Below are positions 43,276 through 55,100 of a stretch of DNA of 64,000 nt, in pieces. The stretch comes from Sordaria brevicollis (Eukaryota > Ascomycota > Sordariomycetes > Sordariales > Sordariaceae). The stretch lies in contig JAUTDP010000001.1 of NCBI GenBank assembly GCA_033439795.1, positions 4,216,001 through 4,280,000 on the forward strand, in the 5' to 3' direction. The notes beneath the pieces were generated by a model that was not told where the DNA came from, searched no databases, and saw only the letters and a list, made by a program, of their open reading frames with translations. How positions within the stretch are numbered: position 1 is the first letter of the stretch; each line of letters starts with the position of its first letter. The position numbers and the translations under genes are program-made.

Positions 43276-45145
43276 ATGGCGGACGAGGACAAGGCCAAGG
43301 CCGAGAAGGTCGCTGCCGCTAAGAAGAGGGTATGGTACCATGATAATTGACTTTAACCTGACAGCCGATGATTATGACGTATGGACTAACAAGCATTTCC
43401 TCCAGCTCGAAGCATTGAAGAAGCAGAAAGCCAAGAAGGCCGGCGGCGCATCCAAGAAGGAGGAAAAGAAGGAAGACAACCAGCCAGCAGCATCCGAGGA
43501 AGCCCCTTCCAGCCCCAAAGAATCGACGGAAGAGAAGCCATCCGAAGAAGCACCAACGCCTGCCGAACCCGCCGCCGACGAGCCCGCGGCAGCTCCTGAA
43601 ACGACCGCCGCCCCCGAAGACGAAGAAGAAGAAAAAGAGAAAGCCGACTCACCCACCCCCTTGAAAGAAACGCCACCGTCCCTCGCCGAACAGTCCCGCG
43701 CCCGCTCCACCTCCTTCCGGCAGGCCTCCATCTCTGGCAATGCCTCCGGCCCATTGTCACCCAGCTTCCTCAGCCCCGAAGGCGAAACAGCACCCGATAT
43801 TTATCGCAAACACGTCAGCAGGATCGAAGAGCTCGAAAAGGAAAATAAGCGCCTTGTTAAAGAGGCGGCGGATGCGGAAAAGAGGTGGCAGAAGGCTGAG
43901 GAGGAACTGGCTGATTTCCGCGAGGCCGAGGATGGGAAACCTGCCGAGACAGAAGATGTGGAGAAGTTAAAGAACGAGCTAGCGGCAGTGCAAAGACAGA
44001 ATGCGCAGTTGCAGGCACAAGTAGCGCGCTCCGGTAATGGTGGTGGAGGGCCCGGTCATGGGCGGTCGCCGTCTATCTCGGTTGGGGCGGGTAATGCGGC
44101 AGGCGCTGGGACGTTGGAAGCGCAGCTGCAGAGCAAGAACGCGACTATCGAGACGATGGAGTTGGAGATGTCTAGACTTAGAGCGCAAGTCGAAAAGTTG
44201 TCTTCTTCGGCGGCTGGCCCGGTGGAGCAAGTTGCTGCGCTGGAGGAAAAGCTGGCGAGGGCAGAGAAGGCGGCTGGGTTGGCGCAGCAGGAACTAAGTG
44301 ATCTGAAGCAGAATTTGGAGAGGGTGTCGAAGGAGGCGGTTAAGGAGGGGTCTCAGAGGGCGTCGGCGGAGACAAAGGTTAAGGCTTTGGAAAGGGAGGT
44401 GGAAGAGGAGAAGAAGGCTAAGGAGGAGCTGGTGAAGAAGGTGGAGGGGTTGGAGAAGAAAGTGGCTACGTTGACGACGTTGCATAAAGAGCAGGATGGA
44501 AGGACACAGAACTTGAGGAAGGAGAAGGAGGCTGTGGAGAAACAGGTTACGGAGCTCAAAGCGCAGGTTGAGAAGCTTGAAGAGGAGAATCTGAAGCTGC
44601 GCAAGAAGGATGCCAGGGAGGGTGGTGGTGAAGAGGAAGGATTGGATGAGCTAGAGGAGGAAGGCCGCTTGAAGCTTGAGAAGCGCGTCAGAGAGCTCGA
44701 GGCTGAGAATACCGATCTCAGGAGGGGTATCTGGCATGAGAAGAGGAAGGAGTTGCAAGTTGGTCCGGAGGCGTTTGAGAATGTTGATCTTGGCGGTTCA
44801 TCTCATGGTCACGCTCATGGACACCAGCATCAGAAGAGCCGGGGTGGTGGGTTGGGTGATTTCTTTACGAGTGGACTTAATGCTCTTACCGGCGGTGGTG
44901 ATCAGCATGGTCACCATGGTCATGGTCATGGGCATGGTGGTGCGCTTGATGAGCTACTTGAGGATGACGATATGGAGTTTGATGAGGAGGCGTTTAGGAA
45001 AGCGCATGAGGAAGAGCAGAAGAAGAGGCTGGAACGGATCAAGGAGCTGAAGAGAGCGCTGAAAAATTGGGACGGGTGGAGGCTGGATCTGGTAGAGAAT
45101 AGAAGGGGTGGTGGGGAGGGTGTTGGGGAGATATTTGAGATTTGA
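43276..45145 (+). CDS. Golgin-like coiled-coil protein (fungal M-protein-repeat type)
   Basis: Two exons, 43276-43329 and 43406-45145, 597 residues. Exon 1 codes MADEDKAKAEKVAAAKKR and splices in frame to LEALKKQKAKK, a helical basic opening. A Pro/Glu/Ala-rich acidic linker (EEAPSSPKESTEEKPSEE type) follows. From about residue 185 to 500 the chain is continuous heptad coiled coil (RIEELEKENKRLVKEA, LEKRVRELEAENTDLR). Near the C-terminus two His/Gly-rich runs (HGHAHGHQHQ and QHGHHGHGHGHGG) flank a short GLGDFFTSGLNALTGG segment. The end is acidic then basic (RLERIKELKRALKNWDGWRLDL), resembling a Golgi-targeting or GRAB-like tail. By analogy with fungal M-protein-repeat/Rud3-type golgins I infer a vesicle tether; this is not proven by any single motif. 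Confidence 0.65.
44804..44940 (+). repeat. Two His-Gly repeat blocks in the golgin-like protein
   Basis: CATGGT-type hexanucleotide repeats at 44804-44833 and 44903-44940 encode alternating His-Gly stretches of about 10 and 13 residues. They sit in the linker between the coiled coil and the C-terminal helix. Such runs often bind Zn or Ni in vitro or sense pH, but here the role is unknown. Confidence 0.8.
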
Positions 45146-46104
45146 AGAGGATTGCGATTGCCTTGACAGTCCAGAGGTATATAGTCTTAAAGGGGGTTTT
45201 TGAGTTGTACAAAGTATACAGTAACGAGTCAAAGGATAATAACTATTAGGTCGTTCATTGTCTGATTTTCGTACTTCTTGAACTACACTGATAAGTCAGG
45301 ACACTCGCCGTCACGTCTCGATCAAATTTGTTTCGACTAACTTTCCCATTCGAAATGGCAATGGCAGTTCGTCTTCATTCGAGAAGCCTCAATCCGGTTG
45401 TTTGAGGTGTGTGCCTGGAAGTGTTTCTCTTGCTATCGCCGTCCCGTAATGTTCGTTTGGATTTTTGGAATCACGACCAGATTTGTTCGAACAAGAAAAG
45501 TCAAGATCAAAATATGCGCAAGTTGAAGACAAATCAGATGGAGTGTGATGACGATTCGATGCAAACAGTTTGCACGAAGCGGAAATTCATTACTATCCCA
45601 TCACAACTTAGCAGTCCTGGTTTCAGAGGAGAAAAGGCGCATCAAAAGGGCTCCCTTTTCCAGGACCGGGTATCAAGTTCCCTTCCCTTTACAATAACAG
45701 CAGAAGTCTCGAGGATTCTCAACGAAGCTGACTTCGACTTCGCGATCTCATTTCCTTGGTTGGCTCTTGAACTTCTTTACTCAACCTCCGCATTCTAGGC
45801 CCGCTCGTATTAAATCTCGTCCTCGGCGGCAAGTGATGAGAATCTGATCACCACATCATCACTTACCCTTCCAACCTTTCCGTCTTCGACCGCCTGCCCG
45901 AGTGGCCTACAACAGCTTCGTTCAGAGCGGCAGAAATTAATCTTGCAAACACATCGAGCTTCAGAATCGTTCAAATGGCATATCCTGCTATAGGTGAGTC
46001 TGCTGTCGTAACGCTTCCGCTCTACTTCGCTTAATCAAGAGAAAGTTCTCAAAGTGAAATCAGAGCTGACTCAGGTTCTGACAGAGACGTGTCTGCTCGC
46101 CACC
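45146..46104. promoter_or_regulatory. Intergenic region between golgin-like gene and tail-anchored unknown gene
   Basis: A 959-bp gap between tandem genes. A 129-codon plus ORF at 45409-45798 has no features and no splice partner and is not called. A possible short upstream coding exon (45975-45993, MAYPAI) followed by a GTGAGT donor could join in phase to 46064; see the next gene. Confidence 0.35.
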
Positions 46105-47193
46105 ATGTCATCCTCTACGCAGCATGATGATGCTTCTGGGAAGCAGATGCCTAAGACACTCGCGGACTGGGTGGACAAAGGTCCTGACAGACCGACCAAG
46201 AGAATCCGCAGTCTTTATTCCCGCGACGCGTGGCTCTGCGACGATCTCTCAGATGATGCCATCCTTTCAAACGGCCTCGCTGCGGATCGCTTCCTCCGCC
46301 TCATGGGAACAAGTCAAGTCAATGCCGACGACATCGACATCAACAAGAACGGCCAGCTTTTTTTCAAGGCAACTAGAGTGCCCTCGGCTTTATCTGGGGA
46401 CTGCTACCAGGCCGAAATCCAGCGGGCTGCTCAGCTGGCCGGTGCAAGAACAGAATTGCTGCGAGGACTCGATTTCGTCAATATTCATGCATTGAAGCTG
46501 CCACAAGTCCGCTCCTGTCTGAAAAGCGTATGGAAGTTTGCTTCGTACGCAAAGACCATCGTGGAAAAGACAAACGGACTTGACGATGTGAACTGCGACA
46601 AACTCGAAGGGCTACGTCACGCAGCACAGGAAGAGATAGCTCCCAGGATGTCAGAGATTGAAGACGCTATTATCACTTTTGACAGAATCTTTACTCCCGA
46701 CCCGTCCGATTCAGACATCCAGAAGAGTGATGATGTTCTGAGGGGCGCCGTCGAGCTGTTTGGACTCAGCGCATCAGAAATCGAAGAGCTGGAAGTGGTC
46801 ATGCAAGAACCTCGGAACACAGACAGAGCTATTTATTTTCTGCGTGAGAAACTCCGTCAAGATGTGCTTCAAGAACTCCAAGAATACATTGAGCTTATCG
46901 AGGAGGACAATGCCACATATCGCAAGTGTCGTTCTGCTTGCTTCCAGCCCATCGAGCACTTCAAACCAGAGGCCATTAGCTACCCAGGACAGTTTCGTAT
47001 TGGGAAAGACACCTTCGACTACCCGGGAATGTTTGATATGGGGACACTCAGCAACACCGCCATCTCACAAAAGTCAGAGGTGGCAGTCAGCCAACAACAG
47101 AAAGGCGTCATCAAACCGAAGCCCTTTCCCACCATGACGGCTGTCCTCATCTCGATCATCTGCGTTCTGCTCTATATCCTTCTATTTTACTAA
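46105..47193 (+). CDS. Unknown protein with C-terminal membrane anchor
   Basis: A 362-residue frame from ATG 46105, chosen for its strong context GCCACCATG. The frame is open to 46054, and an alternative 5' exon at 45975-45993 would splice in phase to 46064 and add about 20 residues. I do not recognise the family. The body is soluble and mixed alpha-helical (DDAILSNGLAADRFLRLMG, LRHAAQEEIAPRMSEIEDAI, FLREKLRQDVLQELQEYIEL). The last 21 residues (MTAVLISIICVLLYILLFY) form one hydrophobic helix ending at the stop, so the protein is probably tail-anchored in the ER, outer mitochondrial membrane or peroxisome. It is preceded by a basic KPKPFP stretch. Codon use is less C-biased than in its neighbours, fitting a weakly expressed, lineage-restricted gene. 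Confidence 0.65.
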   Translation: MSSSTQHDDASGKQMPKTLADWVDKGPDRPTKRIRSLYSRDAWLCDDLSDDAILSNGLAADRFLRLMGTSQVNADDIDINKNGQLFFKATRVPSALSGDCYQAEIQRAAQLAGARTELLRGLDFVNIHALKLPQVRSCLKSVWKFASYAKTIVEKTNGLDDVNCDKLEGLRHAAQEEIAPRMSEIEDAIITFDRIFTPDPSDSDIQKSDDVLRGAVELFGLSASEIEELEVVMQEPRNTDRAIYFLREKLRQDVLQELQEYIELIEEDNATYRKCRSACFQPIEHFKPEAISYPGQFRIGKDTFDYPGMFDMGTLSNTAISQKSEVAVSQQQKGVIKPKPFPTMTAVLISIICVLLYILLFY

Positions 47194-48495
47194 AAGACAC
47201 CGATTTCTTTGATTAACCTTGTCTCCGGTAGCATCCAAAACCCAGATATTCTCTCACTGCGATCCAACGGCACCTACAACATAAAGATCTATGATAGAGG
47301 ATCGGGGGAAGGGGGGGGGGAAATGACACTACCATTTCAACTGACAATTCTCACGGTGTGCCTCACAAGACAGCCCTGGCACATATGGACTAGCTGTAGC
47401 ATCGAAGAGAGCAACTGTCCCTCAGCACATCATCCGCATTTCGATTAGATCGCTTCTCTTCCCATTTCAAGATTTCCCCGGTCTAGCTTCTTTCTTTCTG
47501 TTCATTTCACACACATCGGTATTTAAGTATACCGACATATCAGCTATCAAAACTTAGTTCAACTTCGACACTCATGGCTTCCGAGGTCACCAACTTGTCT
47601 TCGTTCTCAATTATTTTACGACTTCACCGGAGTATCTTTTTTCAACATAACAGTCGCAACGTTCTTTCCAGCCTGTTCTCTTTTCTCAACTAAGACGCTC
47701 ATTTCTTCGCTGTTCAGCAAGTAATAGCATACATACGACACCAGATGTACCCAAGGCGTTTAATGCTTTTCACACCCTCGGAGTTCAGACACCATAGATC
47801 CAGATACTCATCTCATACGCACTACAGCAATTTTTGGCGAATAAGACGCCGAAGACTCGGTTAGTAGCTCGGTAAGGATGTGGGACACACTGAGGTTGGC
47901 ATGGCGGATCTGGAGATATCATCGAGTCATTGAACTAGACATCAGGAGGGGAAGCTATATAACTAAAAACCATCCAGACCCAGTGGGCATCATACTACTG
48001 CATAGGTAGATAGACTCCGTAACTTAAATAAACTGGCCTTCAACTTCAAGAACGCACGCTTATGATTCTCACCGCACATGCTGGCTGGTCATGTGCCGGC
48101 AAAGATATCCCCAACAGAACAGAAAGAAAGAGGGAGAGAGAAAAAGGTTACGTAGTCGAACACAACGCAGTTTGGGAATGATGAAGCTTGGCATACCGAA
48201 GGGCAAGTAGAGGGAACGTGCATAAACAGATGATTTGCCCGAAGCTAGATATTAAGATAGGAAACATATGGGTAAAATCAACCTCTCACGAAATAAACTA
48301 TGCTTCCCCAAATCTAACCCACTATACAGATCAAGGTCACAGTTACTGCCCAATTCAATGATAAAGAAGTAAGGATATCTTTGTAAATGTGACCAAACTA
48401 GCAAAGCATAACCATACCATATCTCAAACCCCCATCAAATCATAAAATAACATTGCTCGCTTTAAACCATAATGAAACCACAGCCACACCCAAAA
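47194..48495. other. Convergent intergenic region, tail-anchored gene / gpc1
   Basis: A 1.3-kb gap between two 3' ends, AT-richer than the genes around it. A G-run of 10 preceded by GGGGG and AA (47304-47320) and a purine tract (48119-48147) are the only distinct sequences. No coding sequence or RNA gene is supported. Confidence 0.4.
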
Positions 48496-50223
48496 TCAAG
48501 ACGGTGCCGCCCCAGCATTAAACAACTCCGCCCCCGGCCTTCTCGCCCTCGCCACATCCTTCGCACCCCCATCCACCTCCGCACCCGTCGCGCTCGCGCT
48601 CACACCAGCGGGTAATTGACCCTTCTCCTCTGTCAAAAGCGGAATGTTGTCCAAACTGCTTGTGCTCGATCCCGAGCTGCCATTGTTTTCATTACCACTC
48701 TTCAATGCCTCGCCAAGCCTCTTGTTCTCCTCCTCCCCGTGCGCTCCGGCATGCGGCGTCAGCATGGGACTATGAACCATGCCGTCGGGGGTATGCTGCC
48801 ACTTGGCCACCTCGGCCTTCATGGCCTCGAGCTCCTTCTGGAAGCGCTTGCCGAAAACATCAATGTAGTAGGTAGAGCCATTGTAAACGGACCAGGTGAA
48901 GACGCTCATGAGGAAAGCCGCCGACAGCCAGCGGTAGTAGAACCAAAGCGGGCAGGGCAGCATGGTCAGGACGGCGTACGTGTACTGGATCAGCATGAAG
49001 GCAGACTCCTGTAGGGATTCGGGCAGGTTGAGGATCGCTTTGCCGAGCCAGTTCTTGGAGTAGGACTTGCGCAGCCAGGTGAACGAGGTCGGGCGGCCGG
49101 CGGCGATCTTGTCGCGACGGCGGACCGTGATGAAGAAATAGTATGAGAGCTGCCAAATGGCGTATGGGATCGTGGACCAGGCCAGCATGGAGATCACGTT
49201 GGCGTAGGCGGTCGGCGAGCCAGGTGGAGAGGTCTTGATGGTCCAGATTGCAGGGAAGCGCTCACGCTGCTCAGCAGGGTCGAGCAGATGCACGATGCAG
49301 TGCAGGGTGGCGCATGGCATGATGTGGATGAAGAGCGAAGTGACTTTGTCGAGACTGTGGAATACCAGAGAGTTGCGCCACATGATGATGGCTACAGCGT
49401 TGTTGCCATAGGCCAAGCAGTAGACGGCTGTGAAGAGGCGCTTTGAGCTGGGGAACACCCACAGGCTCAGAAGCAGGAGGAAGTTGACGAAGTAACACAG
49501 ATCGGCGAGGAAATAGTGGTAGCCCTGCTTGTGGTAGCTGTAGAACCGTATAGGCATAAAGTAGAGGATTTGAACCGTATACCAGAGATGGAACCAGTCG
49601 GGGAAGGCGCCAATCAGGTAGCCGCTGATAAAGATGTTCATGACGCCAAAGATGAAGGAAGCCTTTTCGCGAGCCGTGATGGCCTTTGTATCATTCCAGC
49701 GTTTTCCTAGCTTATCAACGCTGGTGCGCATGCGCTTCCTGTATCGCTCCAGCTGCTCCTCGGCCGTAGGGACTCGTTTGCGCCATTCGTCCACCATACG
49801 TTCTCGAGCGATGGCACTCTTTTCCTTCAAGGCCTCGCCAGACTTGCGCACTTTTTCCGTCCTTGCCGAGATACCCCTCTGCAATTTCTCCAGTTGCTGA
49901 GGCAGCGCAAAGTTATCGAGAAGGTCGAGAATGGTCAGGCGATCGAGAGGAGGGAAGATGTCGGACTCGTCGTGAAGAGTGCTGCTCATACTCCCGGAAA
50001 AGGACGGATTCCTCGACAAAACCGCTGGACTTTTTGGGGTCGTGGCGTCGGTGACATCGAGAGTAGGGGTATCTGGATCATGGTCTCCTGGGGAAGAGTT
50101 TAGAGGTGGTGTCGAGGTGGTGTCTGGGGTCAAGATGGCCTCGCCATCGGTAGATGGTGCGCCTTCTGACTTGCTCAATCCCGACACCGGGAGACTGATC
50201 TCCGGTTCCGCCAAATCGGCCAT
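48496..50223 (-). CDS. gpc1: Glycerophosphocholine acyltransferase 1
   Basis: An uninterrupted minus-strand ORF of 575 residues. The family (Gpc1/GPCAT, formerly DUF2838) transfers an acyl chain from acyl-CoA to glycerophosphocholine, making lysophosphatidylcholine in the ER membrane for phosphatidylcholine remodelling. The N-terminal 180 residues are soluble and end in a coiled helix (LPQQLEKLQRGISARTEKV, RERMVDEWRKRVPTAEEQL). About eight membrane helices follow from ASFIFGVMNIFISGYLIGAF. Conserved family stretches include DWFHLWYTVQILYFMPIRFY, HKQGYHYFLADLCYFVN, and YGNNAVAIIMWRNSLVFHS with the HIMPCATLHCIVHLL segment. After the last helix (VFTWSVYNGSTYYIDVFGKRF) comes a disordered Ser/Ala/Gly-rich tail. 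No intron is needed, and the length is normal for the fungal family. Confidence 0.92.
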   Translation of the reverse strand: MADLAEPEISLPVSGLSKSEGAPSTDGEAILTPDTTSTPPLNSSPGDHDPDTPTLDVTDATTPKSPAVLSRNPSFSGSMSSTLHDESDIFPPLDRLTILDLLDNFALPQQLEKLQRGISARTEKVRKSGEALKEKSAIARERMVDEWRKRVPTAEEQLERYRKRMRTSVDKLGKRWNDTKAITAREKASFIFGVMNIFISGYLIGAFPDWFHLWYTVQILYFMPIRFYSYHKQGYHYFLADLCYFVNFLLLLSLWVFPSSKRLFTAVYCLAYGNNAVAIIMWRNSLVFHSLDKVTSLFIHIMPCATLHCIVHLLDPAEQRERFPAIWTIKTSPPGSPTAYANVISMLAWSTIPYAIWQLSYYFFITVRRRDKIAAGRPTSFTWLRKSYSKNWLGKAILNLPESLQESAFMLIQYTYAVLTMLPCPLWFYYRWLSAAFLMSVFTWSVYNGSTYYIDVFGKRFQKELEAMKAEVAKWQHTPDGMVHSPMLTPHAGAHGEEENKRLGEALKSGNENNGSSGSSTSSLDNIPLLTEEKGQLPAGVSASATGAEVDGGAKDVARARRPGAELFNAGAAPS

Positions 50224-52146
50224 GGCTGGGTGTTGATATTGTTTAGTTGCTCTTTCACAAATTTGACGAAGCTCAGGAGTTCTGGTGACGTGGGAAAATA
50301 AGAAGCTATTATAGGATAGAGAACGTTAGTCGAATCCGGGGGAGATTGGAGTCTCGAAACCGAGGGTGGTAGCTACATATATGTTCGGGGCGTGTGGTGG
50401 AGATTTACTTACACAGCCTCAAAATGGCGACGTCAATGGATGGAGAAGGGGTCCGTAGCTGGCAGAAATGAAAGCAGCAGCAGCAGGTGTTTCCGGGGAC
50501 GAGGTCGAGGGGATGTGGTAGCTATTTCTAGATGATCAAATGTGGAGCACCGGGGTCGAGACGAGATGATGTCGTCAAGATTGGGTTGGGCTGCAGCGCG
50601 TCGCAAAAGCTGTGTTGTGCTTTCCGGTATGCGGGCAGTGACGGGTCAGGGTTGTTTGTTGGCTTTTGCCGTTAAAACATGCAGGGAAACAAGAGACAGC
50701 AGGATGTACCGGAAAATGGCATATGCTTCCCTTTTCAGTTTCGGTGATAGCGATACAAAGAGTTGGAATTTGCGATGGTATAGAAAGCGGCGAGGAGGGC
50801 GGCAGATAAGAGACTTGGACGAGATGGAAACACGTGGTCCGAAATTGATCAGATAAAAGGCCTGGAAAGCTGGGAGACGGTCGATGATAAAGAGGAAGAA
50901 TGGCACAATGTGTGACTTGATGTCTCAGATTCGAAGCTGGGAAAAAAGAAGATGGGCCTTGTGACGACTGACGACGGCGGAGGGGATGGCCAGAAAGGTT
51001 GCGTGTTAGTGTTGTTAGTGCGAGGGCTCCAATGACGGTGTATGAATGCACATTCCTCCAGCATGTGATGCAAGCAGGCCTAACATTGGCAGGGAATGCT
51101 GGACCATTGGCGATCCGATCGCTGCTGACGTTGTTGCTGCAGATTTTAGTGTCCTGCTTCAGAACCCCTGGAGAGCTGTTGCCAAGTCCTGTCTTGTCAG
51201 TCCGTCAGTCAAGCCATCCACGCCACAGCATGTTTGTCGTTTTGCTGATGGGAGGCATTGAAACCCATCGAGCACAACAGGTTCTCGTCAAGATATCCTA
51301 AAAAGACCCGTAGCTCTGAAAGCTTGATTTCATCTGTTTCATAAGGCTGGATAGACCCGTGGCATCCTTGGCTCAACGGGTTCAAGTTCCACAGAGGCCG
51401 GCAGGTCTGGTCCAGAACATTGCTGCTTCTTCATGTACGTACATGACAGAGACGGAAGCTGATGCATTGTCCGCAGCCGTCCTGACACAAGAGGAGTTGA
51501 ATGAGACGTGCATTTTCTGTCCAGCTTCAGCTTAATTTTTACCCGAGTGTTCAATAATATGGTCATGAGTCTTTCAATGGAGTCAATGTAGAGGTATGGT
51601 CTCGCTCGACAAAGCCCCAAGAACCGAGACAGCATCTAAGAGACGTGCGCTAGAACACTAACCCTAATTTCACACACTTCTCCCGTTGAAGCTTTGAGCG
51701 CAAGCTTGGATGAAATGGCATGTGTGGTCCAAGCGTCCGTCCCTCTCGCTGTCCTCAATCGCTTGCTCAGGGCAGTGCTCCCCCACCCCACCTCCTGCAT
51801 GCGACAGATGCTCAACCTTGGCGACCTGCCCAGGGCAAATTATTGGGGAAAGTCGCGACACTGGATTGAACCCGGTCGACATTGTTGCCGCTAGGTACCG
51901 CGCCCACGTCTGCCTGCGAGTACAAGCTTGCGATTTCACATCCATCCGATCGCATCACGTTCGGCTTCATTACGCGCCTTTTTATGTTCCCCGATCGCGC
52001 TGCCACCGCGGATTCATGTCGGAGCGCGTCGAGTTCACCATTTCTAGCGAGTATCATCTGCGCTAGCACCACCACAGCACTATAACCAGTATTCCCATTC
52101 GCATATCCGAGGCGCGTTCTCCTGCAGGAGATCAACCACCGCAAAC
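50224..52146. promoter_or_regulatory. Divergent intergenic region gpc1 / smc1
   Basis: A 1.9-kb gap with two divergent promoters. A short GCA run at 50472-50483 and a lone ACTAACCCTAA string near 51658 (one telomere-like unit) are present. The last 200 bp before 52147 have CT/CA leader character. ORFs such as 50542-50856 (+) show no feature. A B-box-like GGTTCAAGTTCC at 51380-51391 was examined and rejected as tRNA. Confidence 0.4.
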
Positions 52147-55100
52147 ATGGGCAAGCTCATCCGTCTCGAGCTTTTCAGTACGTCTTGGTTCTGCTCTGAA
52201 GACCCAAAACTGGTCGCGAGCGTGTCGAAACTCACCATGTTTACTGCAAACCAGACTTCAAGTCCTACAAGGGTCATCACACCCTCCTGTTCGGCGACTC
52301 CTACTTCACCTCCATTATCGGTCCCAATGGCTCCGGAAAGTCAAACTCGTAAGTTGTACCCGATTGCGGTCCATGGGGACTGCTTTCGTATTGACAGCCG
52401 CGCGCGTTGCTAGGATGGATGCCATCTCCTTCGTTTTGGGCATCAAGTCATCACACCTACGATCGACCCATCTCCGAGACCTGGTCTACCGTGGCCGTGT
52501 TATGAAAACCTCGAAAATCCAAGAAGATGGCACCGCTGCCCCCGCTACTAACGGAGTTAACGGCCACGAAGACGGCGAAGACGAGGATCCTTCCCAGCGG
52601 TCATCCAGGAACGACCCCAAGACGGCTTGGGTCATGGCCGTTTACGAAGACGATGCTGGCGACGAACAACGGTGGAAGCGAACCATTACAAACAGTGGCT
52701 CCAGCGAATACCGCATCAACGATCGGGTCGTCACCGCCCAGCAGTACAACGATGCCCTTGAGGCCGAGAATATCCTGATAAAGGCGCGTAACTTCTTGGT
52801 CTTCCAGGGAGACGTTGAAGCCATTGCCTCACAGTCGCCGCAGGATCTAACACGCTTGATCGAACAAATATCCGGGAGTCTCGAATATAAGGCCGAATAT
52901 GAGAAGTTGCAGGCCGAGGTTGAGCAGGCTGCCGAAAACCAGAACTTCCAGCTACACCGGAGAAGAGGCATCAACTCGGAAATCAAGCAGTATCAGGAGC
53001 AAAAGAAGGAGGCCGAGAACTTCCAACGGAAAACCGAGGAACGAGACGAGGCTGTCATTACCCATATTCTGTGGAAGCTATACCACTTTCAGAGGGTCAT
53101 GGACGAGTCTAGCGCGCAAATCCAGGAGCACCAGGAAAATCTCAAAGAGTTCCGCCGCAACGTGGAAGCCTTCGAAAACAAGCTGGATGCTGCTCGCAAG
53201 GAGCAGGCTGCGGTAGGACGCGAAGTGGGCAAGGTTGAGAGGAACATCAAGGCCAAGGAAAAGGACATCGAAGACAAGGAAAACAGTCTTGTGCCGATCG
53301 ACGAAAAGATCGCCCAAAGCACCCAGGATATGGGTGTGCTACGAAAGCGCATTGTCGAAGTGAAGAAGGACCGCGACAGCCAAGCAGCCAACATCTCGAA
53401 AATGCAAAAGGACCTCGCCACCGTGGAGAAAGCGCACCAACAATTCGAAAAGCAATGGGCTGAGACACTCAAGAAGCAAGGAAAGGAACTCAGTGATGCG
53501 GACCGCAAGGAGTACACCAGTCTTCAGGCCGAAGCGATGAAGAAGACTGCCGACAACCGGGCGAAGCTAGCCAACCTTACGCGCCAGCTCAAGAGTGACG
53601 AGGTCACTGTCAACAGCTTGAAAGGTAAAATTGACAACTTCGAGGCTGCTATCGAAAAGCTGCAGACTGAGGTCAAGTCCATCAAGGATAGAAGGGACGC
53701 CAGTGAGGAAGCGGTAAAACAACTCCGAACCGATATCGCCGCCAAGAAGAAAGAGTATAACAAACTCCAATCTGAGCGCGTAAGGATGAACCAGACTAGG
53801 ACTGCTCAGGAGGAGAAGCTGCGGGAAATCCTTCGCAAGCTAGAGGATGCGGAATCTGGCCGACGCCAGAACGAGAAGGAGACGAGGCTACGAAACATGA
53901 TCAGTGACCTTAGGCGCATCTACCCAGGTGTCCGAGGCCGAGTAGGAGATCTTTGCAAGCCCAAGCAGAAGAAGTTTGACGAGGCGGTCATCACAGCCCT
54001 TGGACGGGACTTCGATGCAGTTGTCGTGGATACCGAAAAGGTTGGTATGGACTGCGTGCAGTATCTCAAGGAGCAGCGATTCCCTCCCCTGACGTTCATC
54101 CCGCTCGACAATATCAAGGTCAACAGTTCAGTTTCGGCAGTTAAGGGCATCTCCGGAGCACGATTGACCATTGATACCATCGACTTTGATCCTTCCCTCG
54201 AGCGGGCCATTAGCTACGCTTGTGGTGGATCTGTCGTGTGCGACAATCTCCAGATCGCGAAGGACATTGTATACGGCAGAAAGATTCAAGTCAAGGCTGT
54301 CACCCTGGAGGGTTTCGTCATTCACAAGGCTGGTACCATGACCGGTGGCCGCTTGCCTAATGAGAAGGGTGGCAAGCGTCGGTTTGAGGAGCATGACATT
54401 CAGAACTTGCAGCGGATGGCGCAGTCCCTGAAAGACGAGGTGGCAGCTCTGGCGCAGTCTGCGCGACGAAGCGCCAAGGAGGATGCTCTCTTTGTGGAGT
54501 TCACAGCGCTTGAACAACGGGCTAAGATCCAGGAAAGCGAGCTGGCTGCCTTTGAGAAGAACCTCAAGAGCAAACAAAAGGAGCTTGATCATCAGGAGCG
54601 GCAGCTGGATGATTACGACCCCAAGTACGAGGAAAAGCACGGCGAGCTGGAACGCACGCGGGCAACGGTACAGAAGTTCGAAAAGGCCATCTCAGACGTC
54701 GAAGATAAGATCTTTAAAGATTTCTGCAAGAGGCTCGGGTACGAGAACGTCCGTGCCTACGAAGCCCAGCAGGGAACTTTGGAACAAGAGGCTGCTCAGA
54801 AGCGGCAAGACTTCGATATCCAAAAACAACGCATCCAGAGCAACATCGCATGGGAGACCTCACAGCACACGGCGACCAGCGACAGGATACAGTCACTAGA
54901 GCGGACCCTGCAGCGGCATGAGCGAGATCTGGATTCATTCCGTCAAGAAAAGGCCACGATCGAAGAGGAGATGGCGGAAGACCGGGAGGCGCTCGAGGAG
55001 CTTGAGCAGAGTCTAGAAGAGCTCAAGGCCTCTCACGCCGAGAAGACCAAGAAGGTGCAGGAAGCCAAGCAAGACCTGCAGAGGAGGAGTCGAGACATTG

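Noticed and set aside
45409..45798. 129-codon plus-strand ORF between the golgin-like and tail-anchored genes
   Set aside because: No domain, unbiased codon use and no flanking splice signals that extend it.
51380..51400. B-box-like GGTTCAAGTTCC in the gpc1-smc1 gap
   Set aside because: The flanking bases do not form a T-stem and no A-box or acceptor stem lies at the right distance.
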